NCBI RefSeq assembly: GCF_019112545.1
Contig: NW_025064916.1
Location: forward strand, 192,080-256,079
Source: Guyanagaster necrorhizus
Taxonomy: Eukaryota > Basidiomycota > Agaricomycetes > Agaricales > Physalacriaceae
Reading direction: 5' to 3'
DNA: 64,000 bases
This document shows positions 23,288 through 34,718 of this stretch, one piece after another. How positions within the stretch are numbered: the stretch's first letter is position 1; each line of letters starts with the position of its first letter. The notes beneath the pieces were generated by a model. The model was given only the letters and a program-made list of their open reading frames with translations, searched no databases and was not told where the DNA came from. The position numbers and the translations under genes were made by a program.

Positions 23288-23895
23288 GCAGAATCACTTT
23301 GACTACAATCAATCCATGCCCAACTCAAACTGTCTTGCTATCCATACTGCCTGTGCACACAAAAGTATATTTATGCCAGTGGATGAGAGAAGTTATTTAT
23401 CAAATTTTGCATGACTAGCAGGAGGTCAGGGTGTTTTCAGAGGATGGGTTAGAATACTTTCTAGCTATACTTGCTTTTTAATGGTATTGCCTGTGTTTTG
23501 GCAGGCTATGTAATTATAAATGTGATTCACTTGAGCTGCACTCAGGAAATCTGAATTTCATCTCATTAATAATGGTGAAAGAAAACATCCTTGAGACTTG
23601 CTGGAAAAGTGAAATCCAAACACCAACCAATCCCACAATCAAAGAGATACCAAGAACCCTGGACAATGACCACAGCCTGACCAGAGAATTTGAATCTCCC
23701 ATGCATATTGGAGAAGTCAGGCTACAGTATTTCAAAATATTTTTAGAGCAAGAAACAAGTTTGTTAATATGACTCAATCCATACTTACCTCAGATGGTCT
23801 TTGAAACTACTGGAGTAACTTTAATTCCTGCAATGTGGCAAGCTCCAACAGAGGTGCTCAGAGAGATAACAGAGTCAGGAGGCTTAATTTCCATC
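23288..23895. repeat. CpG-free AT-rich tract
   Basis: No CG dinucleotide occurs in 608 bp, and the base composition is A+T-rich. The flanks have CpG at normal density. Open frames inside (for example 23572-23772) have no known domain. The likely nature is an old repeat eroded by cytosine methylation, or inserted foreign DNA. Not identified. Confidence 0.6.
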
Positions 23896-24069
23896 CGTTT
23901 CTCTTTAGAACTATCGCGGTCATGTGAATTACAGCAAATTTGCAATTGCACTAATCGCGATATTGGTAATTGTCTTGCAATTGAGGTCTATCCTACGTAC
24001 ATTAATGATCAATATCAGTACAACAAGTTCGGCAATCACAAACATCAAAAACAAAAAAAAAGAAAAACA

Positions 24070-27000
24070 TCAATTAACCCTCTCTTTCACCCCAACGGCC
24101 CTAATCCATATCTCTCCAGGCCGGCTCCTCTCTCTCAAAATCCTGAAAACCATCTTATCGTCTCTCCAACTCGAATCAGCGCCTTTTGCTCTCATACTCG
24201 CACTCTGGATCCCCCGGCCTATCCCAAGCCTTTCTTGAAGATCGCGCAAGCTCTCGTTCGTTCCCTCAGTCTCCACCACGACCGTGCCATACCAACCAGG
24301 ATCGACAAACAAGCCGTTCGACTCAGGGATGGGTATACGTGTTCCGCGTCGTGCTCGAAGCTGGAAAGACGAACGGTGGACCCACCGGACAACATTATGG
24401 TACGTTCCCTGGGGGCTTTACAGGCTTCAACAAAGAAGAAAATAGTAATACGAATGGCACTTACGTCTCCGTCCGCACTCTATCTTGCAAGAGCTGCATA
24501 TTCCCCCGGATCTCCTCTCCCCATGGCCTTAAATCCACGCGAATAACCGGCCCACCACCAGAACCATTGTTCCCACCCCTTACTACGCGATGAAAATAAC
24601 TCGGTGGAAAAGCTAGCGCCATCAAGTATCTCGGCAAATCACCTGTAAGGCTGTAGGTATAATCCAGATCAATGAGGTACCTCCCATCCCACACCATCCT
24701 CCCGAGATTCGCCTCGTCTCCCACAGCGACATCCCATACAACGTCCCCGGCGCGCAGGAGACCTCTCACGCCAGCCTTGTCCATTTCTGCCTCGCATCGC
24801 AGCACACTTGTATCACTCAGCCAGTCCCCATCAGGAGAAGGAACGAAGCATCGGAGGAGAGGCGCACGACGGAGCTTAACGAGAGGAGATCGGAAGACAT
24901 TACTGGGAGTGGGAGCAACGTGCCCTGCGTGGGACTGCGCATGGGACCAGGTGCTGAACGTCGGTGAAGGTGGCCTGTTGTTCATCGGGCTCGTCATTGT
25001 CGCCTCTTTCTCTGCCTGTGCCCGAAGCCGCAACACCACAGAGGTAAACGCCCTCGTCGCTCGCTCCAGAGCTTTCACGAGTCGCCCTAACTCCGGGTCT
25101 CTCTCGCTGGGAAGGAGCATCATCTCGCGTACGTACCGTACTGCGATGCGCGCGTATTCATGTGTAGGTAACGACACCCCGTGCATATAGGCATGGAGGG
25201 CCTAACTCAAGATCAGAAACGAACGGCAAACTCTGATAATCTGTTACTCACATTGACGGTCAACCTCACGGGCTCTGGGTCATCTGGCCATGCCCACCTA
25301 CGATACCCCACGCCTCCAAGGAACCGCTCGAGGACTTCCTCCCGTCTCTCATCTCCTTCAGGACCAGATTCAAACAACACGTTCCTCACTCGTTGACTGA
25401 CCATCCCAAGTACACACCACTCCCACCAACCGAGATATCCCAGAAGGTTCCTCAGCAGTGCAGGATCAGCTAAGAACGTGTGCAGTGGGAAAGGCTGGTC
25501 CTCGTTCACCTTGACGTTCGCAACGAGAGAATCAGGAGGAGGCGAAGCGCCTGCATAATGACGAGAGCGAGAACGAGGTGTGACAGGGGGAGGCGGGGTT
25601 GCTGGTCGTTCCTCTGCAGGAGGCGGCGGCGGAGTAAGAGGCTTTTGCGGTGGTGTAACAGATCTTTTCATTAGGGGCGGAGGCGGTGATGGGGTCTTTA
25701 CCCTCCTCTTCTCTGGTGTAATCGACCTGACGAGCACGTTTTCCCTGGGAACAGCTACTCCATCTCCATCGACGTCTTCCTCTTCTTCCACCTTCGCTTT
25801 TGCCTTCTCTTCTTCTCGGGAACCTTCTCGGGAATGCACGACAAGAGAGACTCCTCTCGAACTGCCTTCCCTCGAGGACATCCTTTCTCTCGCTACGTCC
25901 TCTCCAGAGCCGTGAGTAACCGAACTTGCTGGCAAGACTTTCACACCTTCAACCTTTGCGAATGGATCATCGGCGAAGTACGGTACGTCATCGTGCGCTG
26001 GAGTCGCAGACGGTTGCTGATGGTGGTACCTTTTCATCAATCTTCTCGTTGAATGCGAGACTGAGGCATCAGAGGGCGAACGGGAGGGAGCTGCCCGAGA
26101 AGGTGTCGAAGGAATGATATGAACTTGTGTTTGAGATGGCGAGCGAAGGACAGCAGCAGTACGTGATGTAACACTGTTCGGAAGATGAGTCTGGGAAGGA
26201 GAACGAATGATCCCGTTCGGGTAAGGGTAAGCTTGGCGTCCATTGACACCAGAAGTCGCGTTCATGTTCGTTAGAGAAGGCATCCGAACGACACCATTCG
26301 AGGTCGAAGGACGTGCGGCCCCATTCGGGTACAAATTTGGCGGCTGTGACTTAGGAAGCTGGCGTGCATTCGATAGGGCGCGATTGACATCAACGTTCCC
26401 GTTCGGATGAATCTGCGAAGGAGCTCGACTGACACCTATACCATGTCCATTGACGCTGCCGTTTGGCCTCCCATTAGACGACGAACGAGCCATACTGTTG
26501 GGCTGGTGGTGGTACGCTACGGGTGGCGCAGCGTGGTTCACGTTTTGTCGATGGACAGACTGAGGGGTCGGAGGTTCGACAGGCACAGGGCGAGTATCGG
26601 GACGAGATTGAGGCACCTGGTGTGATGAGGATCCATACTGAGATGGCGGCGGTGATCCAAATTGTTGGGGTATATGTTGTGGTGGCGTCTGAGGAGGAGA
26701 GTGGGGCAACATTCGGGACGTAGAGTGGGCAGGAAGAGATGGTGAGTGATTGGTTGTGGGCGTCTGGGTCCGGCCAGACTGAGCTTTTGACGGTGGCATG
26801 AACTGAGGTACTGTCTCGCGAAAAGTCGGTTTTGGCTGTGATAAAACATGAGAGGCATGTCTCTTAAACTGCGAAACACTCACCGCGACGGAAACTGGCC
26901 CTCTCGTGATGAATCGAGGTACCGGATCCAGAGAAGAATCTGCCGGCGGAGAGGGGTAAGAATCCTCCGGCTGTACCATAGCAGCAAAGATCAGTGGACC

Positions 27001-27934
27001 CTTTCTCGACGCGACGGGTGCAGGGGCGGCAGGGTGTGGCGATTTCTTGACAGGCATGGGATACGCGCCATTCATTGCGTACGAGACCGGTGCAGCGTAG
27101 TGAGTTGGCTTTTCAGGAAGTGGGGGTGAGGTCTCGTCGAGCAAAGGTTTAGGTTCATTACTGGATACCTTTATATTATTTCAAGCATTAGAAAATTTAG
27201 TAAAGAAGCAAGATCAAAATACGAACTGATCGGTGAAGTACAGACGGTGGAACAGGGTCACTAGCAAGCTAAAAAGCAAGGAAAAGTGAGCAATCAATCG
27301 GTGAGAAGGCGGTGAGATTGATGGGAAGAAGAGCGGAATGGTACTAGTAATGCCAATCGAATCGGAAGATGCTGATCACGGAGGATACCAGGTGGTCCAA
27401 GCCCCGGAGAATCGAGCGAAGTGTAATACCCACCTCGTGTGTGATGCCTTTCGCAGCTTGCAAGGAACCTGGCACCTGGTGCTGACGTCCTGACTCTCCG
27501 CTCCCATCTTGATTGTCGGCCGTAGAACGGGTAAGAGCTTTGGGTGTGGAGAACAGGGCCTCGCTCGGGATCAGCGTCTCCAGTCTAGGAGCCCCTCCTC
27601 CGCCTCCAGCTCCCCCCCGACTCAACCGGCGATTCGTTGGTGGCGCCGACACCTGCGGTGACGAAGAGAACACGCCTGCAGGTATGGGAGCGTGGTCGCC
27701 AGAAGACGAAGGTACAGGTTGTATCGGCAGCAAAGAGGTCGCTGAATCTCGTTCCTCTCGTGAATTCGTCGTTTGCTTCCGCTTTCCCTCCGAGCCCGTT
27801 CTCTTTCCATTCGTCGTCACAGAAGCAAATTTCGCATACAAAGGTGTCGGCCCGCCTATAGAAATCGGGCCTGAGGGAGTCGGTGATGGCTGGGCCTGCT
27901 TATTTGTTGACTTTTTGCGGAGGAAACCAACCAT
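24070..27934 (-). CDS. Large conserved basidiomycete hypothetical protein (Pro/Ser-rich, F-box-like helix)
   Basis: At least four exons, about 1150 aa. Exon 1 (ATG 27934) has a basic start MVGFLRKKSTNKQ and a Pro/Ser linker. It joins after KGITHE (donor GTGGGT, about 27432) to VSSNEPKPLLDETSPPLPEK (about 27171). A long disordered region follows, rich in Pro, Ser, Gln, with repeated RSPSQ/YPNG motifs. Near its end comes a folded segment, LADPALLRNLLGYLGWWEW.., with an F-box-like VLGMVSQRVRNVLF. After a phase-0 intron at 25252 it reads LHAYMHGVSLPTHEYARIAV and LERATRAFTSVVLRLRAQAE. The last exon (about 24363-24070) has RRGTRIPIPESNGLFVDPGW and YGTVVVETEGTNESL. The junction before that exon is not resolved. 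Function unknown. Confidence 0.75.
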
Positions 27935-30900
27935 TCGTCGTTATTGAAAGGAGGGACGGAAAAGAACGGCTGACGTGAAGGTAGTGAAGAAAAGAAAAAG
28001 GACAGCACAAGGTCATTGCAACCGCCCAAGATGGTCTTCGAAAGCATGGAGGTTACGTGATTTTGAGGGCTGGGAATAATATACTGTTTCAGGAGGTCCG
28101 CTCTCCGCAGCATATTTTAATGTCCTTGCACGCCACTCAGGTCTGGACCTCTTCCTTCCTTCCTCCCCCCCCTTCAATCATTCGCGACCGTAATTCGTAT
28201 TCGTAATGCAAATATCTATCGTTTCCTCAACATAATGCAATACAGAGACATAAATGCTTAACCACCGGTGGAATCCGTTATCAGCGATTCGGCGCAATCC
28301 ATGATGCAATAATTCCTTGGGGTTGGTTCGACAACTTGGCATGATGCAATCTTCCGCCGCGTCCTACGTTTCTATAGTGTCCCCCGTTGGGCCTGTCTCT
28401 GTTCCATCGCTTCTCGCCCCCCTCTTTCGGCAACGATCATTTACCCCTTCATTCAATTTCGAGTAATGCCACGGTTACTTGTATTGCATTAAAATAAGTA
28501 CGGCAAATTCATTCGGAACTGTCTCACGATATGTGCTGTTTTGTTACCTTGATATCTATTGATCCCCCCCCCCGTCCGTCTCCGGGTCCAGAGTATCTGG
28601 AGGGCGACCATCTACACCGGAAATTAAGTGGAATTACGTCTCTGTATCCCGGTGATCCTTTACAGAGCGGGTACTGTTGGGATGCTTCCTTCACTTCCAT
28701 ACATCAATTCATGCCCCCTAGTAAAACTCCAACAATTCACTTTCATTTCACGTAGCTCCAACTGTGACTTTCATTTCGGGGCTCTAACACCTTATTCAAT
28801 TCCTGCCCAGATTCAGGTTCCGGAAGATCTCTAAAGATAATCGAACATATACGTGATTTTAGAAACTTCCATCGCTATTCTCCCATTACTACGGCGTTCA
28901 AGCGGGTATACGATGTAAAGGTCAGTCATACATGTCTAGTTTTGGATCATTATCCACGTCTTTCGGAGGCCAGCTATTCTATGCAGCACGGTAAGTAATA
29001 TCCCAAACCGAAATTGTTTTCCATGAACTCACCGTTCCAGAATAATATCAAGTCGAAAATGCCGTCATATCCCGCGACAGGTACATAACACGAGATGCGC
29101 CATCTACCAAAATATATCAGCCCACATCTTATTCTCTTACATTCGCAAAGCGCCTTCATCCCTACGACGTCACTATAGCAACAATGATTTCACTCCATGC
29201 TCCGTTACATCTTCCTGCTCTCATCTTCCTCTTCTTAACAACAACCAAGTTCCCCGTAGAAACGGGCCTTTGCCCGCTAGGCGGGATCGTCACCTGGATT
29301 CATCCCAGGCCGCCGTCCAGATCCTTAATCACTGCAGATCTCCAAATAAGTAAGCGCGCCTCAATTATTTACGACAAATTAATGATTTGCAGCGCAGTGC
29401 TTTATCAAACCTCCAAAGGAATTCGACTAATATACCGTACGGCAGACGATACCTCTTCCATTACACGATCATGTCGGCCCAAACGGTGATAAATAAACCA
29501 CGTCTCTTCGACAGACGAATGCACTATGAGTTAAGTGCCCTTCCCTTCGAACCCTGACAACAAAACGTCCTCAGTCCCCCTGCTGAGATTTAGCGGCATT
29601 ACTCAATCTGACTGATACGTGATACGTTCACATGCTGAACTCGCGATTTCCGGGATCTCGCTCCTACCCACGCGTCGAGGCACTTCTGAATCTCCAGAAC
29701 TCCGAAAACATCGGGAGGCTCGAATTCTTCTCGCCTGGCACATTCTCTTCGCTTGGCGTTGGAACGCGTTGTCGCAGGATACAGGAAGAGCTGCAGGGGC
29801 AGGGCGCATCAGCGGCGGCCATGACACGCCCACAGGTAACATGCCAATGTTTCAGCCGGTTCAACAAATACCAGAGTTCAGAAGAAAATGCTGAGAGAAC
29901 TTGACATGATGCACGGTGTACCGATCAACCGACATGCGTGTGAAGGTTACTCGGGTTGCCGGGCCGGGAACGTCCGAACCTCCAGCCAAGGGTGGAATCA
30001 ACGGGAAAATTCATCAAGAATAGAGCGCTGTACCACGACGTCAAGGTAAATTCCCGCGTTCTGTCAAAGCGTGGCCTGAATTTATGTTCGTACTGGTGCA
30101 GGCTGCTACACCCTCTCACGAATGTCCATGTACAACAATGATAGAACGCCGCCCACTCGAACAATATATCGTTAATCGCCGCGGCTTCCTCTAGTCGCAA
30201 GACCAGATCCACAGGCAAGTACGCATCGTGGCTTCTTCAAGTTGCTCTTCTTCTACTCAAACCTTAGATCCTAGACCAATTCCACACACAGACCGAGGAA
30301 GCGTATAACTGCCGCATCTGCTTCTAGCGCCTAAAAAAGCCTTGACTGTCCAACTCTCAGTCCACGATTGAAAAAATCGTGACACCATCAACCATACGAG
30401 ACCTTAATTTGTCTGTTGAACGCCACCCTCGGACCCGGACTTTGAAACGTCGTTCTGTGGCGTTCTTCTTCTAGGGGCCTCAGTCTCGTTCACGACGATC
30501 TTTCGCTTGCAGTCAAATTGCGATAACGATTTGCATGTGCACAATGTGCTCGCATCGCTCTTCTCTCATAGAAAGTTAACGACTTTCCCCCACGTTCGAG
30601 TCACACATGCGTGTACTCGAACCATTCTTCCCGCCTCCCACCGCTTCAACTCCCCCGGCAACGCCCTAAGCGGTGTACATCTCCGAGCTTCGCTTTCTCC
30701 CGAGTTCCTGTTCCTTCTCCGGTCAACATAAGCGCGCGACGCTCGCATCTCCGTTGGCCGACGTAGCGATCTCTCCCCCTGCGCTCTCGTCTTCACAGAT
30801 TTATGTAAAAGATCTCAGAGCATATCATCTCTAAAGCCGTTCAAAGCAACCATACGAGGCACATTCTACCTTACGATGACCTCACATGTTCACCGATGAA

Positions 30901-31485
30901 TACAACCGTGCTGATGGAGGCAGACCTTATCAGAAGTAGGTTTCGTCATTGCCATCGTCTGGCCTTGTGGACCTCACACAATCGGCCAAAGAGTATAATA
31001 CCGACATCTTCCATGCCACAGAAATCGGGGGAACACATCGTGATATTAAAGTTGTTCCTTAGGTACGCGTTGATTCCGGAGATTGGTATCGTCTCTCCGT
31101 CAATCTGTGTCTACCCTACGAAAGTTGTGCGCTGTTCGAAGGGCTCACTAATAAGATCCTACGGCCATCTCCAGAACTCGAACCAATGATTTTAACTCAG
31201 CGCGTCCGCATAATCCACTCGCGTTTGGCTGACTTGCCGGACAGTCGGGCAAGGTCGACCGAATGCTGATCAAAGAGTATGGCAGACTTCGACCCTGTCC
31301 GGGAAACTTGCGTCGCCTTGGGGGGCTCACCATAAGTCGCAATTGACCTCTACTATCTCGATTTCATGAAACTGAAAAATTTTTAGGCTTTGATATCTCG
31401 TATACCTCTGGAAATCTTTCGAATGACAGAAGTAATATACCTTCGTCTCCCCTTCATCAACCTCAGGCTGCCGCTTTTTCTACCC
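27935..31485. other. Gene-poor region
   Basis: About 3.5 kb without a recognised gene. A run of 10 C lies at about 28564. A small frame at 29184-29489 starts with a hydrophobic leader and could be read as a small secreted protein, but nothing else supports it. Confidence 0.35.
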
Positions 31486-31900
31486 CCCCGAACGCGGAAA
31501 AGGACCGCTTTCGCACTATCTATATCGGACACAAGCATAACATGGTTGCGCGATTCGTCGACATAACCAATGCTTCTCCAAACCTCCTATCGTGTATCAC
31601 ACCAACATGCAGATTCACGAGACCACTACTTGCTTATCATTTCGGTCCTCTACTCCCGTCAATGATCAAATTGACTTCATTGAGCATTCGCGAATGGAAA
31701 CGAGGGTAGGAACACTTCCTACCCTCTTTCTGGAGCATGAGAATCCGCTCCATGTACATCGACACCTTGCGGTCCTTGGAGCTCCGTTCGCCAGCGGAGG
31801 ATGACTTGCGCGTTCCCGTGTGAAATTTTTACACCTTGCAAGGATTGTTTTGAAGGGTGTGACCCCGAATCTGTACGATTGGACTCGGACCGGCCCGGAT
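31486..31900 (+). pseudogene. F-box protein relic related to 18009-19234
   Basis: One frame reads FRTIYIGHKHNMVARFVDIT and NASPNLLSCITPTCRFTRPL, matching LFRTIDIRNRINIATRFVEM and KASPNLLSCVRDTRI of the intact F-box gene. Further on LPSMIKLTSLSIREW and LPSFWSMRIRSMYIDTLRSL match LPLMANLTSLKIQFI and LPSFFHAGLRSVYVDTLQYL. Stops interrupt it (after REWKRG) and the F-box itself is missing. Dead relic. Confidence 0.7.
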
Positions 31901-33826
31901 ACCGAGTAGGACTGGCGTCGTCTCAGAACTGTACTTGATAGCCGCGGTCGGAGTCCAATGATACAAGCTGTAACGGGGACCCTTGTTCCGTTGCGCTCAT
32001 GATCAGAGTCGCACCTCCACCGACGCTAATCCTTTCAACTCACGTTCGTGCCAAGTTAGGGACCATCTTGGGACTCTCTTCAGAGCATGTTCAACGCAAG
32101 GGAAGACATAAGTAAGTTCAGCTTGTACGATAGGTTACCTGAGGGCTACAATATTTAACAGAACGCAGATCTCAACACATCCAACCATGAAGATGCGGGG
32201 GTGGCACTGGCACAGCTTGAATACCCTCCAGGCATTGCCGCCACTTCGCACAAATATGCCATTGAGCTTGATGTGTGGCATGGCTTGAGTAATACTGGTG
32301 AGTTCGAGTCGTACTAGATACCTTTAACTTACTCATTCCCACTAATATTATTTTGGTATATACTCCGTTGTTGAAGCATATGAAAACGGTCGCCTTCCAA
32401 CCCCTAGTGAGCGGCGCTCTCTTTCGCCTTTGGTTACCGTTGACGAGTCACCTATCCGCCGACTGGCCTTGTCCACCTACGCTTCGTTTGATGGGTTTTC
32501 GTCCTAGAATTGTTATCAGACCGATGATCATTGACGAGAGGATCGTCATTTGTCTTATGAGATGATACTTCACTCTATACCATCAGTAACCCCTCTCAGT
32601 TCTAGTTCCTCTTGTTGACGATCGCATTTTTCTGGAACCATGAACTGCAGGAAGACGAAGAGGTATGGTTATTGTGCACAACAAGCTGGATGACGGCTTC
32701 GAGCTAGCACGGCCGCGCCAGCTGAAATTCAGCAATTTGGGGAAGGGGGGTCCTAGTATTGGAAGAGACGGTCCTTTCTGCTCAGGCATTGGCGATCTCT
32801 AGCTTTCCGTTGGCACTGGCTTCTTTTCGTCTGTATAGGTGAAGAGGACTAGTTCTGTTTTGCTCTAATGCGCCTATAGTTTTAATAGATACTTGTACAA
32901 CACACGGCGAACTACTTCCAAGCTAGTGACCGTTCGTATACTCAGTGATTTCCCACCTCATTCCGAAACTCCAGTGGTACGTACTGTCTGTCCATAGCAG
33001 CTAATATTGTCAGCCATCAATTCATAAATGTGCCACCTACACGACTGTAACCGTACGATTTGTGATAAACAGAGTTTGGTGTCCCGTCTACCCAGATACT
33101 ATAATCGCCTGACGGCAGCAATTCGAAAATGCTACTCTACAGAGCCTTTCTCGAGGACCAGAGAGCGCCAAACCACCAGTGTTCGTGATAAGAGGACGTT
33201 CCGCGGACCGCCGATGCGAGTAATATCGCCGACTAGAAAGGCGGAAACATCATCGCGTCATCGACGTCGGGAGCGAGTCGTAATAGATGGAGGCGACAAC
33301 ACATTTCGTGCATACTACCAGGGCCAATGACTAGTTGATTATGGCCCCTTTAGGCTTACTGGCAGAGAGAGGGAAAAAATCGTTGGAGGTAGACATGACG
33401 CGCACTGATGATAGTGAGTACGGTCTGGTTCACTCTTACGCCTCGCCTTTCTATTCTACTACGGGGGACTGTGGTATGCTCCTTACGTTATAATGGGATT
33501 GGACTGCATCGAGCCTGCACATCCGATAGATGATGCAGACGTACCGATGGATGGCGTCCTCTAACCCGACTGAGATGGACGTTGTGTCCCGCTCTACTAC
33601 AAAGACCTCGACTCCAATCGTAAGTCACCCATGGATTCGTAGTAAACGATCAGCGGTGCACGAACTCTGGATCGGCCCACTACGTCGAGTTTGTAAACGT
33701 AAACGGCTGCGTCCCGACACGCAATGTATGGTGCAGATCTAGAAGGTCCCGCCATCATTCATCGTGCACTAATACACTTTTAGAAACAATTGCCCAATAT
33801 TACATCATAATTCTAGCGGTCGCAAA
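31901..33826. other. Gene-free stretch
   Basis: Only short unrelated frames. Nothing recognised on either strand. Confidence 0.35.
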
Positions 33827-34718
33827 CTAGCAGCGCACCGCTTCCGAAACTATACTATTATGCACCAGCCCTATCTTCTTTAGCCGACTGAATTTCTCTT
33901 GTCTGTACGCCTGGTTATCAAGCAAACCATCTTGTTGCATGGCGGGCCCAGGCTGGCGATGATATAGCAGGCTTAGCCCGCCCGCAACGGCCGAAAAGAA
34001 CATCGTGAACCACGGTACGATAACCAAAGGTTTCACTATACGGTAATGAATGAAATTGCAGCGCAAGGATAGAGAAAGCACTCACGGTAGCCAATGTGCT
34101 TGTATGTCGTTTGTTCGTGCAGAATGACGAGAAGCTCATCAATGATCTGAGTCGACACTTTAAGATCACCGAGCATCACGGTGATGCCAGCTTTCCGCGT
34201 GGCGAAAAATACAGTAAGAGGTATTAACCCCCCCATCAGTACGATAGTGGAGAAAGCCCATGAGAGGGGTTCGACAAACTTGAGCTTGGAAGGGTTGGAA
34301 GCGAAGGTATGAAGCCGAGGGAGGACCATGTAAACAACAGAAAAAATGACAGATAAGAGAGCGCCGAGAACAACTACTATCGCGGAGCCAGCAAGATCTG
34401 TGGGCGCGTGTTAGGAGAAAAAGCAATAGTTGAGATGAAGTGACGAAGTCTACCCTTGACGTTGATTTTTACAGATGTGCAAGGAAGAAATAGGAGCTGG
34501 CTGCATGCTTCGTTGGGTAAATTCTCATTGATACGGTCCTGTTCATCTTTGCCTTTGTTCAAACAGTTCAATGCTGTAAAGTAGACTCAGAAGTCAGATA
34601 TGCAGGTAAGATAATATAGGCAAATGACCATACCGACGCCTCCCGTTGCGACACCAGTCGCAAAGACTAGGGCGAGAGCAACGAAGCGCAGTCCCTTCAA
34701 AGCTTTCGAAGACGGCAT
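33827..34718 (-). CDS. Predicted four-TM membrane protein of unknown function
   Basis: Four exons with good splice sites. Exon 1 starts at ATG 34718 (MPSSKALKGLRFVALALVFA..TG, TM1). The donor GTATGG leads to ALNCLNKGKDEQDRINENLP. After the next intron (donor GTAGAC, acceptor near 34397) comes TM2, LAGSAIVVVLGALLSVIFSV. TM3 is SWAFSTIVLMGGLIPLTVFF. After a final intron (about 34085-34044) comes TM4, PLVIVPWFTMFFSAVAGGLS. The soluble tail ends SEAVRC at 33827. A loop between TM3 and TM4 (LKVSTQIIDELLVILHEQTT) is amphipathic. The arrangement resembles SUR7/PalI-size proteins, but no motif is shared that I can name. Confidence 0.7.

Noticed and set aside
28564..28573. Run of ten C
   Set aside because: Simple homopolymer without context that gives it meaning.
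29184..29489. Open frame with hydrophobic N-terminus, possible small secreted protein
   Set aside because: No conserved pattern, poor coding look after the first 25 codons, no cysteine pattern.
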